This document shows positions 1-11,496 of a stretch of DNA of 64,000 bases, one piece after another (within the stretch, counting starts at the first letter, position 1; every line of letters begins with the position of its first letter). The DNA comes from Oscheius onirici (Eukaryota; Nematoda; Chromadorea; Rhabditida; Rhabditidae), in contig OW051472.1 of NCBI GenBank assembly GCA_932521025.1, positions 8,618,001 to 8,682,000 on the forward strand, in the 5' to 3' direction. Position numbers and translations under genes: made by a program. The notes under the pieces are model-generated. The model was not told where the DNA came from. It worked only from the letters and a program-made list of their open reading frames with translations, and did no database searches.

Positions 1-3000
1 TTTTTGCATTCGCATCTGAATCCGCCGTCCGTGTTGACACACTGTCCGCCGTTGAAGCAGACGTTTTCCAGGGCACATTCATCGATGTCGCGTTCGCAGA
101 AGGCTCCCTGAATTGGATTTTTGTTTACGGTGACAAAGAAACAACAACCTCGTAGCCTTCAGGACATTCACATTGAAAGTCACCAGTTGCCATTATGGAT
201 CGACATTTACCGTTGTGACATGGCTTTTCGTAGATGCACGGATCGTAATGTTCACAGAGACGTCCTGAAAATGGGAACAGGTGAAGCTGGGATATCAGAT
301 AAGACTCACCGACGCGGCCGGGTGGACATCGACAGAAGAAATTTCCCTCGTCGTTGGCGCAAATTCCGTTGTTCAGACAGGGATTATGGATGCAGTGGTC
401 GGTCTTCTTCTCACACTGCTCTCCTCCGAAGCCATTGTCGCAGACACATTTGAAACTTCCCCAAGTGTTGATGCAATGACCGTGTCCCGAACAGGAGTGA
501 GGGTGTTGACATTCGTCCACATCCAACTCACATCGAGCTCCTAAAAACAACGAGTTCGTTTACCGGAAATGACGTAAAAGAGTCGTCGATTATGCAGTCA
601 ATCCTACGGTAACAAATCCAAAGAACAAATAGCCCCCTTTGCGTCATGGGATTACGGTAAGTCTGGACACCGGTCCGGGGGTAAGGTCAGTCGCACTTTT
701 TTGAAACTTACCTTGGTACATTGGAGGACAGACACAACTTGGGATGGAATCGTCTCCTGGACGACAGAATCCTCCATTGCGACAGCTGAGCCGACCATCC
801 ATTGTACAATTGCTCTGAATGAGTCTCTCTTCGAATTCGCATCTCTCTCCGAGATATCCGCTGTCACAGTCACAGAAGAAACTGCCGATCTGCAAAAAAA
901 GTCGTGGTCACGCAATCCGTTCTTTTGAAGGTAAGCCGTGTGGCGGCTCTTTCAGGTGCGAACCCTGCGATGCGACAGCCGGATACTCACCGTGTTTCTG
1001 CAGGTTCCGTGGAGACAGGGATTCCGTCCGAGGGAGCATTCGTCCACATCGATGTCACATCTCTCTCCCTCATAATTCTGATAACAGTCACATTTTGGCT
1101 TTCCATTTGCTGTAGAGCACGTCCCATGAAGACAGTAGTCGACGGGACAGGACTCTTTGACTGAACAGTTGCTTCCTGAAATGTAGCATACTTTTTTGTA
1201 AAAATACTACAGTAATCAGTAATTAGACAAGAATGCCCCCTTGTAAGGATGTGTGAGAACCGTATGTTCGTTTCAAAGTCCGTCTGACAAATTGCCGTTC
1301 CGCAAGGCCATTTTGAAGTCGACAAGAAAAGTGTGGGAACAGCTCCTCCGGGTTACGGTACTGCTTTTAAGTGACCGATTAACCCCTCGAAATCTCCAAT
1401 TAAAAGGCGCCACTAACGAGGTGAGAATCTCCCCTCGGTCGTCTCGATTAAACCGCGCCTGGCTCTGATATATGAGCTCTGTTTCGAGCCCTTTAAACCT
1501 GATTTATATCAACAGCTGGAAGGTGTACGTGACTCTTTTTGAAATCTGATTAAATCTGGAACATTTGGGAATGAAGAGGAGCCGACAGACTGGCATCAAT
1601 CACTCGGACGCGTTCAAACAAAGACAAACGGCTAGATGACCGGGTGGACCTTTGAAACAGTTCTTCCACCTGTTGTACTTGTCTCTCAATTAGTCGTAAC
1701 ATACGGTTTGCGGCGACTTTTGTAACTCGTATCTTGGCGGTCCATCGGACACGCACAGTTTGTCTGATTGTTAATTGGTGTAGTCAATGGGTGCGCCGAA
1801 AGGCTGAGAAAGTATCCATTCTATCCCTCTTCCTAGCTAGCCGCAATGACTAGCTTCTCTCTTTTGTTTTGAGCACGTAGTTGCCCAAAGATGACAACAA
1901 AGCACCCCTGTCGGCCAGCGATGAATGGAAGTTCCGTCGTGGGGGGATGAGTAAGAGACGGGGCTCCGGGCCATGATCAACTTCCTTCTGACCTCCAAAA
2001 AAAAACTGATAGCCGCGAGAAAAGAGAACACCAAGAAGGTGGAAACCCGCTGCGAAATCGAGCCATAGCGGTAAATCTCGCGAGTCGTAAAGTCTCCGAA
2101 ATAACCAACAGTGTGGTCGCGCGCAACGTTCCCATGTCGAAAAAAGTGCTAGAAAAAAAACAGTCGGCTTCTCAAGAACAGGCTTCTGATCCTTTCAGGT
2201 AAAGAGAAAGAAGGAATTGATTGACCCGTCCCTCTTTCGGATTCGCACCATTTGCATGCGAATACCCTCTTGGAAGAGAGAGAGGTCTTTACAGACAGCC
2301 GATCAAACACATTCAGACAGCCTGTTTGGACAGAACCGTGGGATAGCCAAATAAGGAGGACTCACCGGAGAAGCCTCTTCTACAATGGCATTCGTAGTCG
2401 TTCAACGACGTCGTCAGGACACAGTTTCCGTTCTCTCCACACGGTTTTACTGTATTGCAAATGGACTTCTTCTCCTTGTCGCAGTAACGACCCTCATAAC
2501 CTATAAGATCATCTCGTTAAATTGTCGTAACAGGTGTCAGAGTCCATAAGTCATCCAAGTTACTCTGCCAGATGTCAATGGGACATGTGTCTTCCCACCA
2601 TCAGAAGCCGCAGATGGGTGCGGGAAAGTCTGCTAATGGCTGTAAGAGACCCTGCGGTCGCTTTTGAACTACTACGACCTCTCCTTGACGAAAATGACAG
2701 ACTTTGAGGACATCTAGTGAAGCGGAACGAATAAAACTACTGGGAGAGATAAATCTGTCAGCTAGAGTCTCCAGCGGTGAGTCTATTCATTAGACTCTTA
2801 TTCAGTTCGCGCACCCCGTCTCTCTCTCCTTCATAAATCAGCTCCCCGGGGGTGTGCCTGTCCATACTAATGACTGTCTTTTGTCATTCCATTTTTCTCT
2901 GATTTTTAGCCTCGGTTGCCCGGAGCAATAGTCAAGAAGTTAGCGGCGCAATGTGACGAATGTGCCGGCACGGAGATGTCCCCACTACGCTCGTAAACAA

Positions 3001-4063
3001 AGACTGAACAAAATATGATGGATGTGCGTCGAGGGTCTTACTAGTAGCCAAAGGTCACACTTACCCAGAGGGCAGTTGCAGAGAAAGTCGTCTTCGATTC
3101 GAGTGCAATTGCCTCCATTCCAGCAGATATTTGGGCATGGGGCGGTCGAACATCTCGGTCCTGTATAGCCATCTCGACATCTGCAAAAAAAATTCCTTTC
3201 CCACGATGAACAACTCATGCCTCGAGCCATCTGCCCGATTCAAATTCTCATTTCCGGAGAAGGTGGCGACAAAGTCGGCTAGTTCAAAAGCTGTCACGAG
3301 TGGGTCGCAGCGACAAGCCACAATGCCTCAACGAGAGGTGTTTAGCGGCCATCATCTGTTTGTTCTATTTTTCTTCACGAGTCGTTAAATCTGACCAAAA
3401 AAGTGTCTTGGGAAAGAAGATGTCTTTCTCCCGAAAAACTCTCGTACTTTCCCACGGAAAAAATGTGAACACCTGGACAGGGCTGAACAATCGATAACCT
3501 TTTCCTCGTCTGGAAGTAGGCTGACCAATCTTATCATCATGACCAAGTGGTCAGAGAGTCAACCGTGAGGAAGCGTGAGGAAGGACACTGTCTGACAACA
3601 TAATCCCCGATTGTGGTCGAGATTTAGTCGGATGATAGCACACAAATCAAGGTTTGCCACCCAGGTGACGGTCAGGGAAGGGTATCCGTCCGGAAATTGA
3701 GAGAAAGAAACTCACAGACACCAGTGTTTGTCATCTCCATTGCGACCGGCCACATCTACACATTCTCCAAAATTACAGGAATCTGTCCGGCAGAGACCTG
3801 AAAGATTTTTTTGTTTCGTACCATTAAAACAAATTTTGGCATAACCGAAAATGTCATTTTCTAGCAAAGCTCTCTTAATAGACAGTTCTAGAAAACTTTC
3901 TGAACTGATAGTTCTATAGAGTTTCAACAAGAACAAATCCTATACAAAAGTCTGGCTCGTTTAATTTTTGTTCAGTTTAATCAGTTTTTTTTTGCTTACC
4001 TGACAAAAATGTTGTGGAAGAAAGGGGTAGTAAAACAATAAATAGCGAAAGTATCCGAAACAT
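1..4063 (-). CDS. lin-12/glp-1: LIN-12/GLP-1-like Notch receptor, N-terminal EGF part (partial)
   Basis: Secreted N-terminus of a multi-EGF receptor that runs off the left edge. Exons by canonical splice sites: 4000-4063, 3716-3797, 3065-3180, 2366-2500, 991-1175, 712-889, 310-540, 149-264, 1-107. The first exon encodes a signal peptide ([15 protein letters not shown]). The rest is about ten six-cysteine EGF repeats, several calcium-binding (DVDEC, DIDEC). The order of motifs matches C. elegans LIN-12/GLP-1 as I recall it: a calcium-binding EGF, a divergent repeat carrying CRNGGFC, then repeats with [20 protein letters not shown] and [14 protein letters not shown], transmembrane and ankyrin parts would lie outside the window, so Notch identity is inferred. 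Crumbs, Delta or another EGF protein remains possible, but no DSL domain is seen. The 1190-bp intron at 1176-2365 and the 564-bp gap before 3065 hold no recognised gene. Confidence 0.62.
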
Positions 4064-5081
4064 GACTGGACGCGTCTCTATCGCATTTGGATCTTCCTGA
4101 AAAAAAAAACTATTAAAAAAGATAAGAAACGGGGCAAAGAAAGAGACAGTGATGCGCGAGTAAGAAAAGCGCAGAGTGTGGGCGGGGTTCGGGCGCCCGC
4201 CCATCTCTCTCTTAGACACCGTATTGTGACAAGAAAGAGGACAATATCAAAGAGACCTTTCGGCAGGCTGTTCGAACATATTTAGAGAGGATGTTAGCCA
4301 GTGCACGGCCTTTACTTTAGTTTGGATCGATTACAAGAGGTTAATTGGAGGAGGGTCCTGGAAGAAGATCTGTGGCTGGTATAACCAGGGGATACTTTGG
4401 CATAATGTAGTAGTCTAGAGGGAAACTGACGGGGTTTGAGAGCCTTCAAGACTGTATTTGATCTACAATGACCTAATTAAACGAAAGCGAAAAATACTTT
4501 CCCGCCATTGTTCCACCAGTTTTCAGTTGTAAAATCGATTGTAAAAGATTCAGACAGTTTTGATAACTGACGGGGTCAAAGCAAATAAACTGATTTCCTA
4601 AGAAAGATGGCCACATGTTGTAAATCCGATCCCATCACCCTGGAAAGCATTGCGCAAGTTGTACCAGCCCTCCTCCCACCAGCACGCAGTCTCCTCCATT
4701 CAACAATAGACAGCTGTATTCTGTCGATCAGTCGAGGTGTAAATCGTGCTTTGTCTCCTCTAAGGCGATTAGCTCATCATTAAAAACTTCCCATTTGCTA
4801 CGATGATCGATCTTGGACAATGCAAGTCTTTGTGTGGCTCAGGTCAGACTCTGATGACTATCGCATAGCATAATTGGAGAGAGCACAAAGTGTACCCTGG
4901 AGCAGGGTGACCGGAGGCTATGTTATGAGAACCAGATCGGATTGATAACACGACGGGCTGTACTTTCCAAAACTATTAGGATATTTAAATATCCCGCCGT
5001 TTCATACCGTATCTTCTGTCGGTTTAGGCGCCAATTTTCCTTCATTCAAATTCTGGCTGATTATTCCCGAGATGTGATTTC
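4064..5081. other. Upstream region of the Notch-like gene, no gene seen
   Basis: About 1 kb between the Notch-like signal-peptide exon and the next fold-back element. No open frame with coding character or splice structure was found. It presumably contains the promoter and 5' UTR of the minus-strand receptor gene, but no specific site is claimed. Confidence 0.4.
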
Positions 5082-5282
5082 TATACTTGGGTACCGAGCC
5101 GGCTCGAGCCGCCGAGCTTTTCCATTTTTCTCAAAAATTCCTAATTTAAATTCCAATTTCTTGTTTGCTAGAAGACAACAAAGCATTAACGAATGTCTGG
5201 AAAAAAATCGAGAAAATTGAATCAGATTTGCAGAAAATCGCAAAAAACCGTCAGGCTCGAGCCGGCTCGATGCCCAAGTATA
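5082..5282. mobile_element. Fold-back MITE with GC-rich arms
   Basis: Terminal inverted repeats of about 28 bp: the left arm starts TATACTTGGGTACCGAGCC and the right arm ends with its near complement, GCTCGATGCCCAAGTATA. The interior is AT-rich and has no coding capacity. Flanking TA dinucleotides suggest a TA target site. A non-autonomous DNA transposon is inferred from structure only. The following 500 bp up to the BTB-BACK stop codon (5283-5785) show no gene. Confidence 0.7.
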
Positions 5283-5785
5283 GTGCTTTCTTTCCGCTAC
5301 AAAGCGGTTGTCTCTACGTTTTATAGTAAATTTGTCGCATTCTAACGCTTCGATATTTCACAAGCACCGATCGTAACACAAACGTTTCAAAAGTTTCATG
5401 CCTTCTAATCCCGTGGGAATGACCCCTCCCTTGACTCGAACAGAAAGAGTGCCCGAGGATTAGTGACTTTGATCTGCCGCCAACAAGGGAAGCTGGACAA
5501 ATACAGCTGAACTCCGTGGGAGACAATTGTTTTGATTCATCTGTCAGTTATGAGATACTATCAATGAAGTTGCGTCTCTTCCTCCCAATTACCATGTGAA
5601 TAGGCGGCTTCTTTTCTGTCTCTTCATCGCTGATGGCGCAACAGGCTCACCCTACTGTCTGAGAGAATCAAATATGACCAGCTCATAGTCTCAAACACTT
5701 GAACAAACAGAGATAATTGGCTAATCGCTGTCTGTTGACATTACACCTATAGCTGGCCACATCTTCATTTATCAATGGTCAGAGT

Positions 5786-6943
5786 CTAGGCCACCTTCGT
5801 CGTCTTCTTGCCCTTGGACTTATGGCTCTTGGACGACGACTTCTGGCTCATCGAAGTCTTCTGGCTCTTTCCACTTTTGGCACTTTTCTGACTCTTGACA
5901 CTCTTCTGACTCTTCCTGCTGCTCTTCTTGCTGAGAACCTGTTTGGGACGAACGATTCCTTCGCGAGGCCTGCTCATTGGCAGAGCCGTTTCCGGAGGAC
6001 GACGAGAGGGGTCAGCCACGCCGCAACGGACCAGACGACGATGGATGTGATCGGGAGTGATGCAGATGCGACTGCAATGGCGACTTTCGAGACAAGCCTT
6101 GATGGCACGAGTGGCTCCCTCATTGAAGTTGAGCGTGAAACAGCGTTCCGTGATCATCTGACGCTCCGGTTTGCCGAGATAGGTCGAACGGACGAGGTAG
6201 AAGACAGCCGGAGCCAGAATGTCAATGATGGGCTGTTGAGTGAGCCAGAGGAGAGCAGCATCGACAGCAGCCAGTTCGTGAGGGACGTGGAGTTCGCAGC
6301 TGGAGAAGACGTGGAGGAATTGAGTGGCAGGCAGTTTGGCAAAGTCCGAAAGACGAGCCAATTCCATGAAACGCTTGGCGGCCAGATAATGCAGCTGCAT
6401 CTCAGTGTCGCGACTGACCTGGGCCACATCATTGACGAGAAGACACTGGAGCAGATTGGAAGGACTCTTCATAGCAGCATCGATCAGAACTTCCTCCATT
6501 CTCTTTCCCAGATCCTCGATCATGAAAGCCTTGGTCAGTTTCAGAACTTCGGCGATGGTGAAGAAGGACACTTGAGCCTTGATAGTCTTCGTCTTGATGT
6601 AGTTGGCCAGCAGAAGAACGCATTCGGGACTGTAGTCGACGAGGGAAATGGACTTGGACAGACGTCCTTCCGACTGTCTCTGGTGCATCAGGAGCGAGAC
6701 AGCCACCAGATCGGCTTCCTTGACGAAAATCTCTCCGGACGAGTAGATCAGACGGATTCCATTCACCTGCTTGACACTTCGCTCGCTTTCCTCGCGACTC
6801 ACACTATCGCTCCTCCTCGACTTGCTGGACTTGGCCGATTTGCTCGACTTCGTAGACTTGCCCGACTTGATAGACTTGGTGTGTTTCTTCGACTTGGTAG
6901 CCACAGCAGACGGCCTCATCTTCTTCTTCTGTTCCGTGGGCAT
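5786..6943 (-). CDS. BTB-BACK domain protein with KS-repeat arms
   Basis: Intronless frame of 385 residues, which is unusual in this intron-rich window. Residues about 1-50 are a Lys/Ser repeat (KSIKSGKSTKSSKSAKSSKS). Residues about 60-165 resemble a BTB/POZ fold (LIYSSGEIFVKEADLVAVS, then SPECVLLLANYIKT). About 170-300 resemble a BACK domain (LAAKRFMELARLSDFAKLP, then AALLWLTQQP). The C-terminus returns to KS repeats ending KSKGKKTTKVA. BTB-BACK proteins commonly act as CUL3 substrate adaptors, but no kelch repeats follow here, so the target is unknown. The basic tails could bind nucleic acid or be phosphorylated. The long plus-strand frame over the same bases is its antisense shadow. Single-exon structure could indicate a retrocopy. 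Confidence 0.8.
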   Translation of the reverse strand: MPTEQKKKMRPSAVATKSKKHTKSIKSGKSTKSSKSAKSSKSRRSDSVSREESERSVKQVNGIRLIYSSGEIFVKEADLVAVSLLMHQRQSEGRLSKSISLVDYSPECVLLLANYIKTKTIKAQVSFFTIAEVLKLTKAFMIEDLGKRMEEVLIDAAMKSPSNLLQCLLVNDVAQVSRDTEMQLHYLAAKRFMELARLSDFAKLPATQFLHVFSSCELHVPHELAAVDAALLWLTQQPIIDILAPAVFYLVRSTYLGKPERQMITERCFTLNFNEGATRAIKACLESRHCSRICITPDHIHRRLVRCGVADPSRRPPETALPMSRPREGIVRPKQVLSKKSSRKSQKSVKSQKSAKSGKSQKTSMSQKSSSKSHKSKGKKTTKVA

Positions 6944-7138
6944 ATCGTCCAGCTGGCAGATTCCTCCGAACCAAAGTGTTTTGCATTCAAATACAAGTGC
7001 TACATAAATACTTTTGAAGTTGAAAATTTTGAAGTTTTCGAAATGCTTTGCCCTAATTAGTCTTTTTTATAAACAAGTTTTAAAAATAAGAAAAAAGGCA
7101 TATATTACACTCAATAACAACAACCCTTACAAGAAATA

Positions 7139-7792
7139 TCAACAACCGTCATTGGAAGCCGACAGGACATGTCGTTTCACGTAGTCGAACTCGTTGAGCA
7201 ATATCTCCGCCTCGGCTACGACTTGAAACATCCGATCGCGTCCAGATTGTCGATTTTGGGCAACTGTATCCAGAAGACTCGTCGCCTGAGGAACGTCACC
7301 TTCGCCTAGCAGCAGTCCCATGTCGACTGCATCGTAGTCCGGCAGTTTGACCGTTGTCGTGGAAAATTCAGCGGCTGAAATTGGCCTTTGAGAGAAGAGA
7401 ATAACAAAAACTCACTTTCTCGTCGTATAAGGTCCTGAAGCTCCGAATTGAGCTGCTGCAGCAGGTCGATGAGATCCTGGATCGGTTCTTTGCCTTTTGC
7501 CCCGCTTAGAACGAGAAGAGCTCGTTGAAGTCTCCTCGTCGTGTTCACGAGTTCCTTCTTCTTCGGCGTCTCGGCTGGAGGCTCGTGGCTTTCTCCACAG
7601 CAGCCACTTCCGCCTTCGTGCTCAGAACACTTGGGAATCTCGGCCCGCTCGCGGTAGTCGTGGGTGAAGACGTCGAACTGGAAATCTTATTATTCACAGA
7701 AGAAATTTGGAACTTACGTGATGGTTGAGGAAGCCGTTTTGGTCTAGAGCTCTGTCCGTGTCGTAGGAACTGTCCTCCAGCTCGTCGGCCAT
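7139..7792 (-). CDS. Unrecognised 190-residue acidic protein
   Basis: Three exons (7718-7792, 7416-7677, 7139-7374) with GT-AG junctions give a continuous 190-residue frame from MADELEDSSYDTDRALDQ to VLSASNDGC. The middle holds a Cys/His/Gly patch (CSEHEGGSGCCGESH), then a leucine-rich helical stretch (DLIDLLQQLNSELQDLIRR) that could form a coiled coil. The last 60 residues are also predicted by eye to be helical. No signal peptide or membrane segment. I do not recognise the family. The compact exon structure, in-frame splicing and good codon character argue that it is a real gene. It lies on the same strand as the threonyl-tRNA synthetase, whose stop codon is about 225 bp upstream of its ATG, so co-transcription is possible. 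Confidence 0.6.
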
Positions 7793-8015
7793 CTAAAATA
7801 TGAAATACTGATTGATATTTGAATGGAAAACAAGACTGATTGAGATTCAAATGGAAACCATGAATGGAATTGATCAGCTCGGTACCGGGAATATTTTATA
7901 ACAAGAGGTCGAAGGTAGAGTCAACAATCGCCATAAAACGAATAAAATTACCAAAAAATGGGTGGGGAATAAGAGCAAAACAATAACAGGGATCCCAAAA
8001 AGTAATGAAAAGTTT

Positions 8016-10529
8016 TTAGAAATCTTCGGCATTTTCGGCGTCCTTGGTGTATTCGTCACAGAAACGACGGAATTTGTAGATAATGTCGTCTACTTTGATC
8101 TCTCCATGGACCTGAAACAGATTATTTGAGCGAAAAATAGCAAGTCCTACCGCATTGTCTCTCGTGCGCACGTTGACCGTTTCATTATCCTTTTCTTTGG
8201 CTCCGATTACGAGAATGAAGTTGAACTGTGCCAGCTGGGCATTTCTAACTTGTTTGTTCAGCGTATCTGGGCAATTCATATCATATTCAACCTAAAGTTC
8301 AATTCCGATGACTCCGAAAAGAGAGGCCCAACCTCAAATCCAGCCTCGAAGATCTTGTCCTTGACGCTCTTGGCATACTCATTGCAGCTTTCGTGAACCG
8401 TAATTATTTTGGCCTGACGAGGAGAAAGCCAGAATGGCCATTTACCGGCAAAGCTCTCCGTGAGAATGGCTGCCATCCGCTCGACAGATCCAAGAACGGC
8501 TCGATGGATCATGACTGGAGCCTGTTTTTCCTGATGTTCATCCAGATAATGAAGATTGAAACGCTGCGGCAGTTGGAAGTCGAGCTGGATCGTAGCACAC
8601 TGATGGTTTCTCTTCAGTGCGTCTTGGATCGTAATATCAATCTGAAAAAGAAATTTAGGCATAAAAAGAAGAGAATCGTACTTTAGGTCCATAGAAAGCT
8701 CCGTCTCCCGGGTTCAATTTCCATTTTCGTCCACTTTCGTTCAAAGCATCCTTCAGATCAGCTTCAGCCTGATCCCACGTCTCGATTTCTCCAAGGAATC
8801 CCTCGGGTCTCGTGGAAAGATTGAGCGTAAAGGTAAATCCAAATACTTTCTCGTAGCAGAACTCGAGGAAATCAAGACAGGCCTTGATTTCGGATCCGAT
8901 TTGGTCCTTGCGGCAGAAAATGTGAGCGTCGTCCTGTTGGAAACGGCGAACACGCGTGAGTCCCGTCAGAGCACCAGACTTCTCGTTTCTGTGAAGAACA
9001 CCGAAGTCGGCAAAACGGATGGGAAGCTCGTTGTAGGTATGCGGCTGATGATCAAACATCAGGCAATGTCCGGGACAATTCATCGGCTTCAGTCCGAATT
9101 GCTCCTTTTCCACTTCAAAGCGGAACATGTCCTCTGCATAATGCTGCCAATGGCCAGACGTCTCCCAGAGCTTGCTGTTGTACATATTCGGCGTAACAAC
9201 CTAGGAATTTTTAATTTAAAAACAGCTTAGTGAATGGTCAACCTCGGAGAAACCGCGCTTTCTGTACTGCTTGCGGATGAAATCTTGCAGCTTGGTATAG
9301 ATGTGAGCTCCTTTCGGGAACCAGAAAGCACTTCCTGGTGAGAGAGGATGGAAGAAAAAGAGTTCCTGTTCACGGCCGAGCTTCCGGTGATCGCGTTTAG
9401 CAGCCTCTTCCTGAAATCATTTGGTGAAAATTTCGTCGAATGAAGTTATTTGTTAAGATTTTTTACTTTTGGCCACGTTGGCCCGCTGTCATTCTTGCTG
9501 CAGTAGAAATCTACAAACCTGGAACTTTTGCCACTCCTTCAGTTGTTTCGGATCGGGGAAAGAGATCCCGTAGACTCGCTGGAGCGACTCAGCATCGTTT
9601 TTACCTTCCCAGTAAGAGGCTGATGCTTTCGTGACTTGAATGGCCTTGATTTTTCCGGTGTGACGGACATGAGGTCCACGGCACAGGTCGATCAGCGGAC
9701 CACAGCGATAAACAGTCGTCGACGGAGTCTTGACCTTCTCGTTCAGTATGCGAACTTTGAACTCGTTGTAGCCGAACATTTTCAGCAAATTTTCTTTGCT
9801 CACTTCAAGTCGTTCAAAGTTTTGCTTGTCCTGAAGACTTTCTAGAATAAGAAGGGAAAGAAAGTAACCTTGACAGCGCACTTGATCAGCTCCTCAAGCT
9901 TGGGAAAGTCTTCCTGGCTGATAGTCTTCTCTTGAAGGAACATGTCGTAGTAAAATCCTTCAGAAATTGGGGGCCCGTAACAAAGATGACCTCCGCAATA
10001 TCGCTCCATGGCTTCTCCCATCAAGTGGGCAGAACTGTGCCAGAAAACCTGTAGAATAGACCTTAACAAGAAAAATACAAAAAGGTACCTGTTTGGCTTC
10101 ATCGTCGTCAAACTTCAAGACTTGTAGAGTGGCATCTCCTTCGAAAGGACGATCCAAGTCCCAGACTTCGCCATTGACTTTGGCGATGACAGCATTATCA
10201 GCTAGTCCTTTAGAAATCTTCTCGGCAATTTCTATTGGCTTTGTACGCCAAGCCTGAGCATCAAATTGCTTTCCATCTGGGAGCGTAATTTTGATAGGGG
10301 TAGGATCCTGAACCGGAACGTGAAAAATAATACGATGCAACGAACCTTGGCGGCGAGTTCGGCCTGATACTCGACCATCAGCTTGTCCCACAGATCCATT
10401 CGATCCTGGATGAACTTCGGCCATGGTTTCATGTCACTCGACGCGATGGCATAATTCTTAATACAACAAATACTAAATATGAATAGAAAGAATCACCTTT
10501 TTGGGAGCGCTAGCGTTTACTTCGGCCAT
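8016..10529 (-). CDS. tars-1: Threonyl-tRNA synthetase
   Basis: Charges tRNA-Thr with threonine. Exons 10497-10529, 10346-10456, 10089-10307, 9869-10048, 9519-9830, 9243-9410, 8682-9200, 8333-8641, 8151-8291, 8016-8111 sum to 2088 nt, or 695 residues, near the usual metazoan length. A TGS domain ([14 protein letters not shown]) is followed by the HxxxH-type editing domain ([15 protein letters not shown], later [11 protein letters not shown]). The class II catalytic core has motif 2 ([15 protein letters not shown]), the zinc-site Cys in [10 protein letters not shown], and an anticodon-binding C-terminal domain. For the intron before [10 protein letters not shown], the in-frame acceptor is at 9831, not the nearer CTAG. 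An open extension upstream of this ATG looks like a mitochondrial presequence (separate entry). Confidence 0.95.
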
Positions 10530-10625
10530 TGCTGCAGAACTGTAAATCCTAGTTGCTGGAATGCTTCGCAAGTAGGAACGACAAAGAGATCGTGCTGCAA
10601 ACGTCTTGACAACGTTGATTTTACC
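10530..10625 (-). CDS. Candidate mitochondrial presequence exon of the ThrRS gene
   Basis: Directly upstream of the ThrRS ATG, the same frame stays open for 32 codons to a TTTTTCAG acceptor at 10625. The peptide (starts GKINVVKTFAARSLCRSYLR, ends YSSAA) has four Arg, two Lys, many Ser/Ala and no acidic residue, as expected of a mitochondrial targeting sequence. No ATG lies within this exon, so the long form needs an upstream ATG-bearing exon or a non-AUG start. The short form would start at 10529 after trans-splicing. Dual cytosolic and mitochondrial forms from one gene are known for several nematode tRNA synthetases. Confidence 0.5.
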
Positions 10626-10629
10626 CTGA

Positions 10630-11490
10630 AAAACTAGATGAATGAAGGATGTATTGAAAGAAATACAAGAGCCAAATAGGCGTTGGGCCACGAGCAGCTT
10701 GTGCCGCATGCCAACAGATCTGCGCTCTGCTTGCCGCGGCAAGACACGCGTATCCCTGTTTCACTATAGATTGAATCAGAGGAACTATGAAATAAACTGA
10801 AAGCTGTGCAGGCAAGTTTTACAAAAAAAGTAGAAAAACCCTTGTATACGTAGGATCTCAATGTTAGAGAGAAATGCATTTTGAGCTCTTTGAAAGCTCA
10901 CCTGTATACTTATGAAGCTTTACATACGATGATAAAATTGAGTGGATGTGTTTTGGGAGGGAAAGGGTTGTATTTATGCAAGAAATGCCTCAGCTTGTGC
11001 GCTATTCTCTAACCTGATGCAATAGCCCTCGAAAATGTGTTGCGAAATCGCCTACGCTCTATTCAGAAAACAGATAAGCACTCGGAAATTTGTTGGAATG
11101 GTTTTTTACAAGAAAAATTTAAAAGAAAGTACCTAAACAAAATGATGAGAAGCACAAGAGAATTTTCTCACAGCAAAAAAAAAATACCTATAAGTGCTGT
11201 TTGAATTGAGCGGAAAAAATTAGTCACAGCGGTGTCAATATTCTCTCTCCTGTTTCCAGTATCTTCTTCTCTGAACTGCAAACTTTCTCGTGCTGTGCTA
11301 GAAAACTGACGCACTTTGTACTCTCCCCACCGAAAAGCACAAAATCTCACCCTAAAATGGTTATTTCCGTTTCGTTATCTCTTTTCCGCATCACCTGAAC
11401 TGTTGCTCGCCTCTTTCTCGTTCAGGATGGTGGGTCACATTTTTCGCTCTTCAGAGTATCCCTTCCATTAATAAAACATTTCAGGAAAAT
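10630..11490. other. Divergent intergenic region, ThrRS / LACTB2
   Basis: About 860 bp between two divergently transcribed genes. It probably carries both promoters and possibly a distal exon supplying a start codon for a mitochondrial ThrRS form. Short frames are present, but none shows splice context or family features that I can support. Confidence 0.35.
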
Positions 11491-11496
11491 ACGGGA

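Noticed and set aside
5822-7060. Long plus-strand open frame of 412 codons
   Set aside because: It is the antisense of the BTB-BACK gene; the minus-strand frame has recognisable BTB and BACK features, while this one has none.
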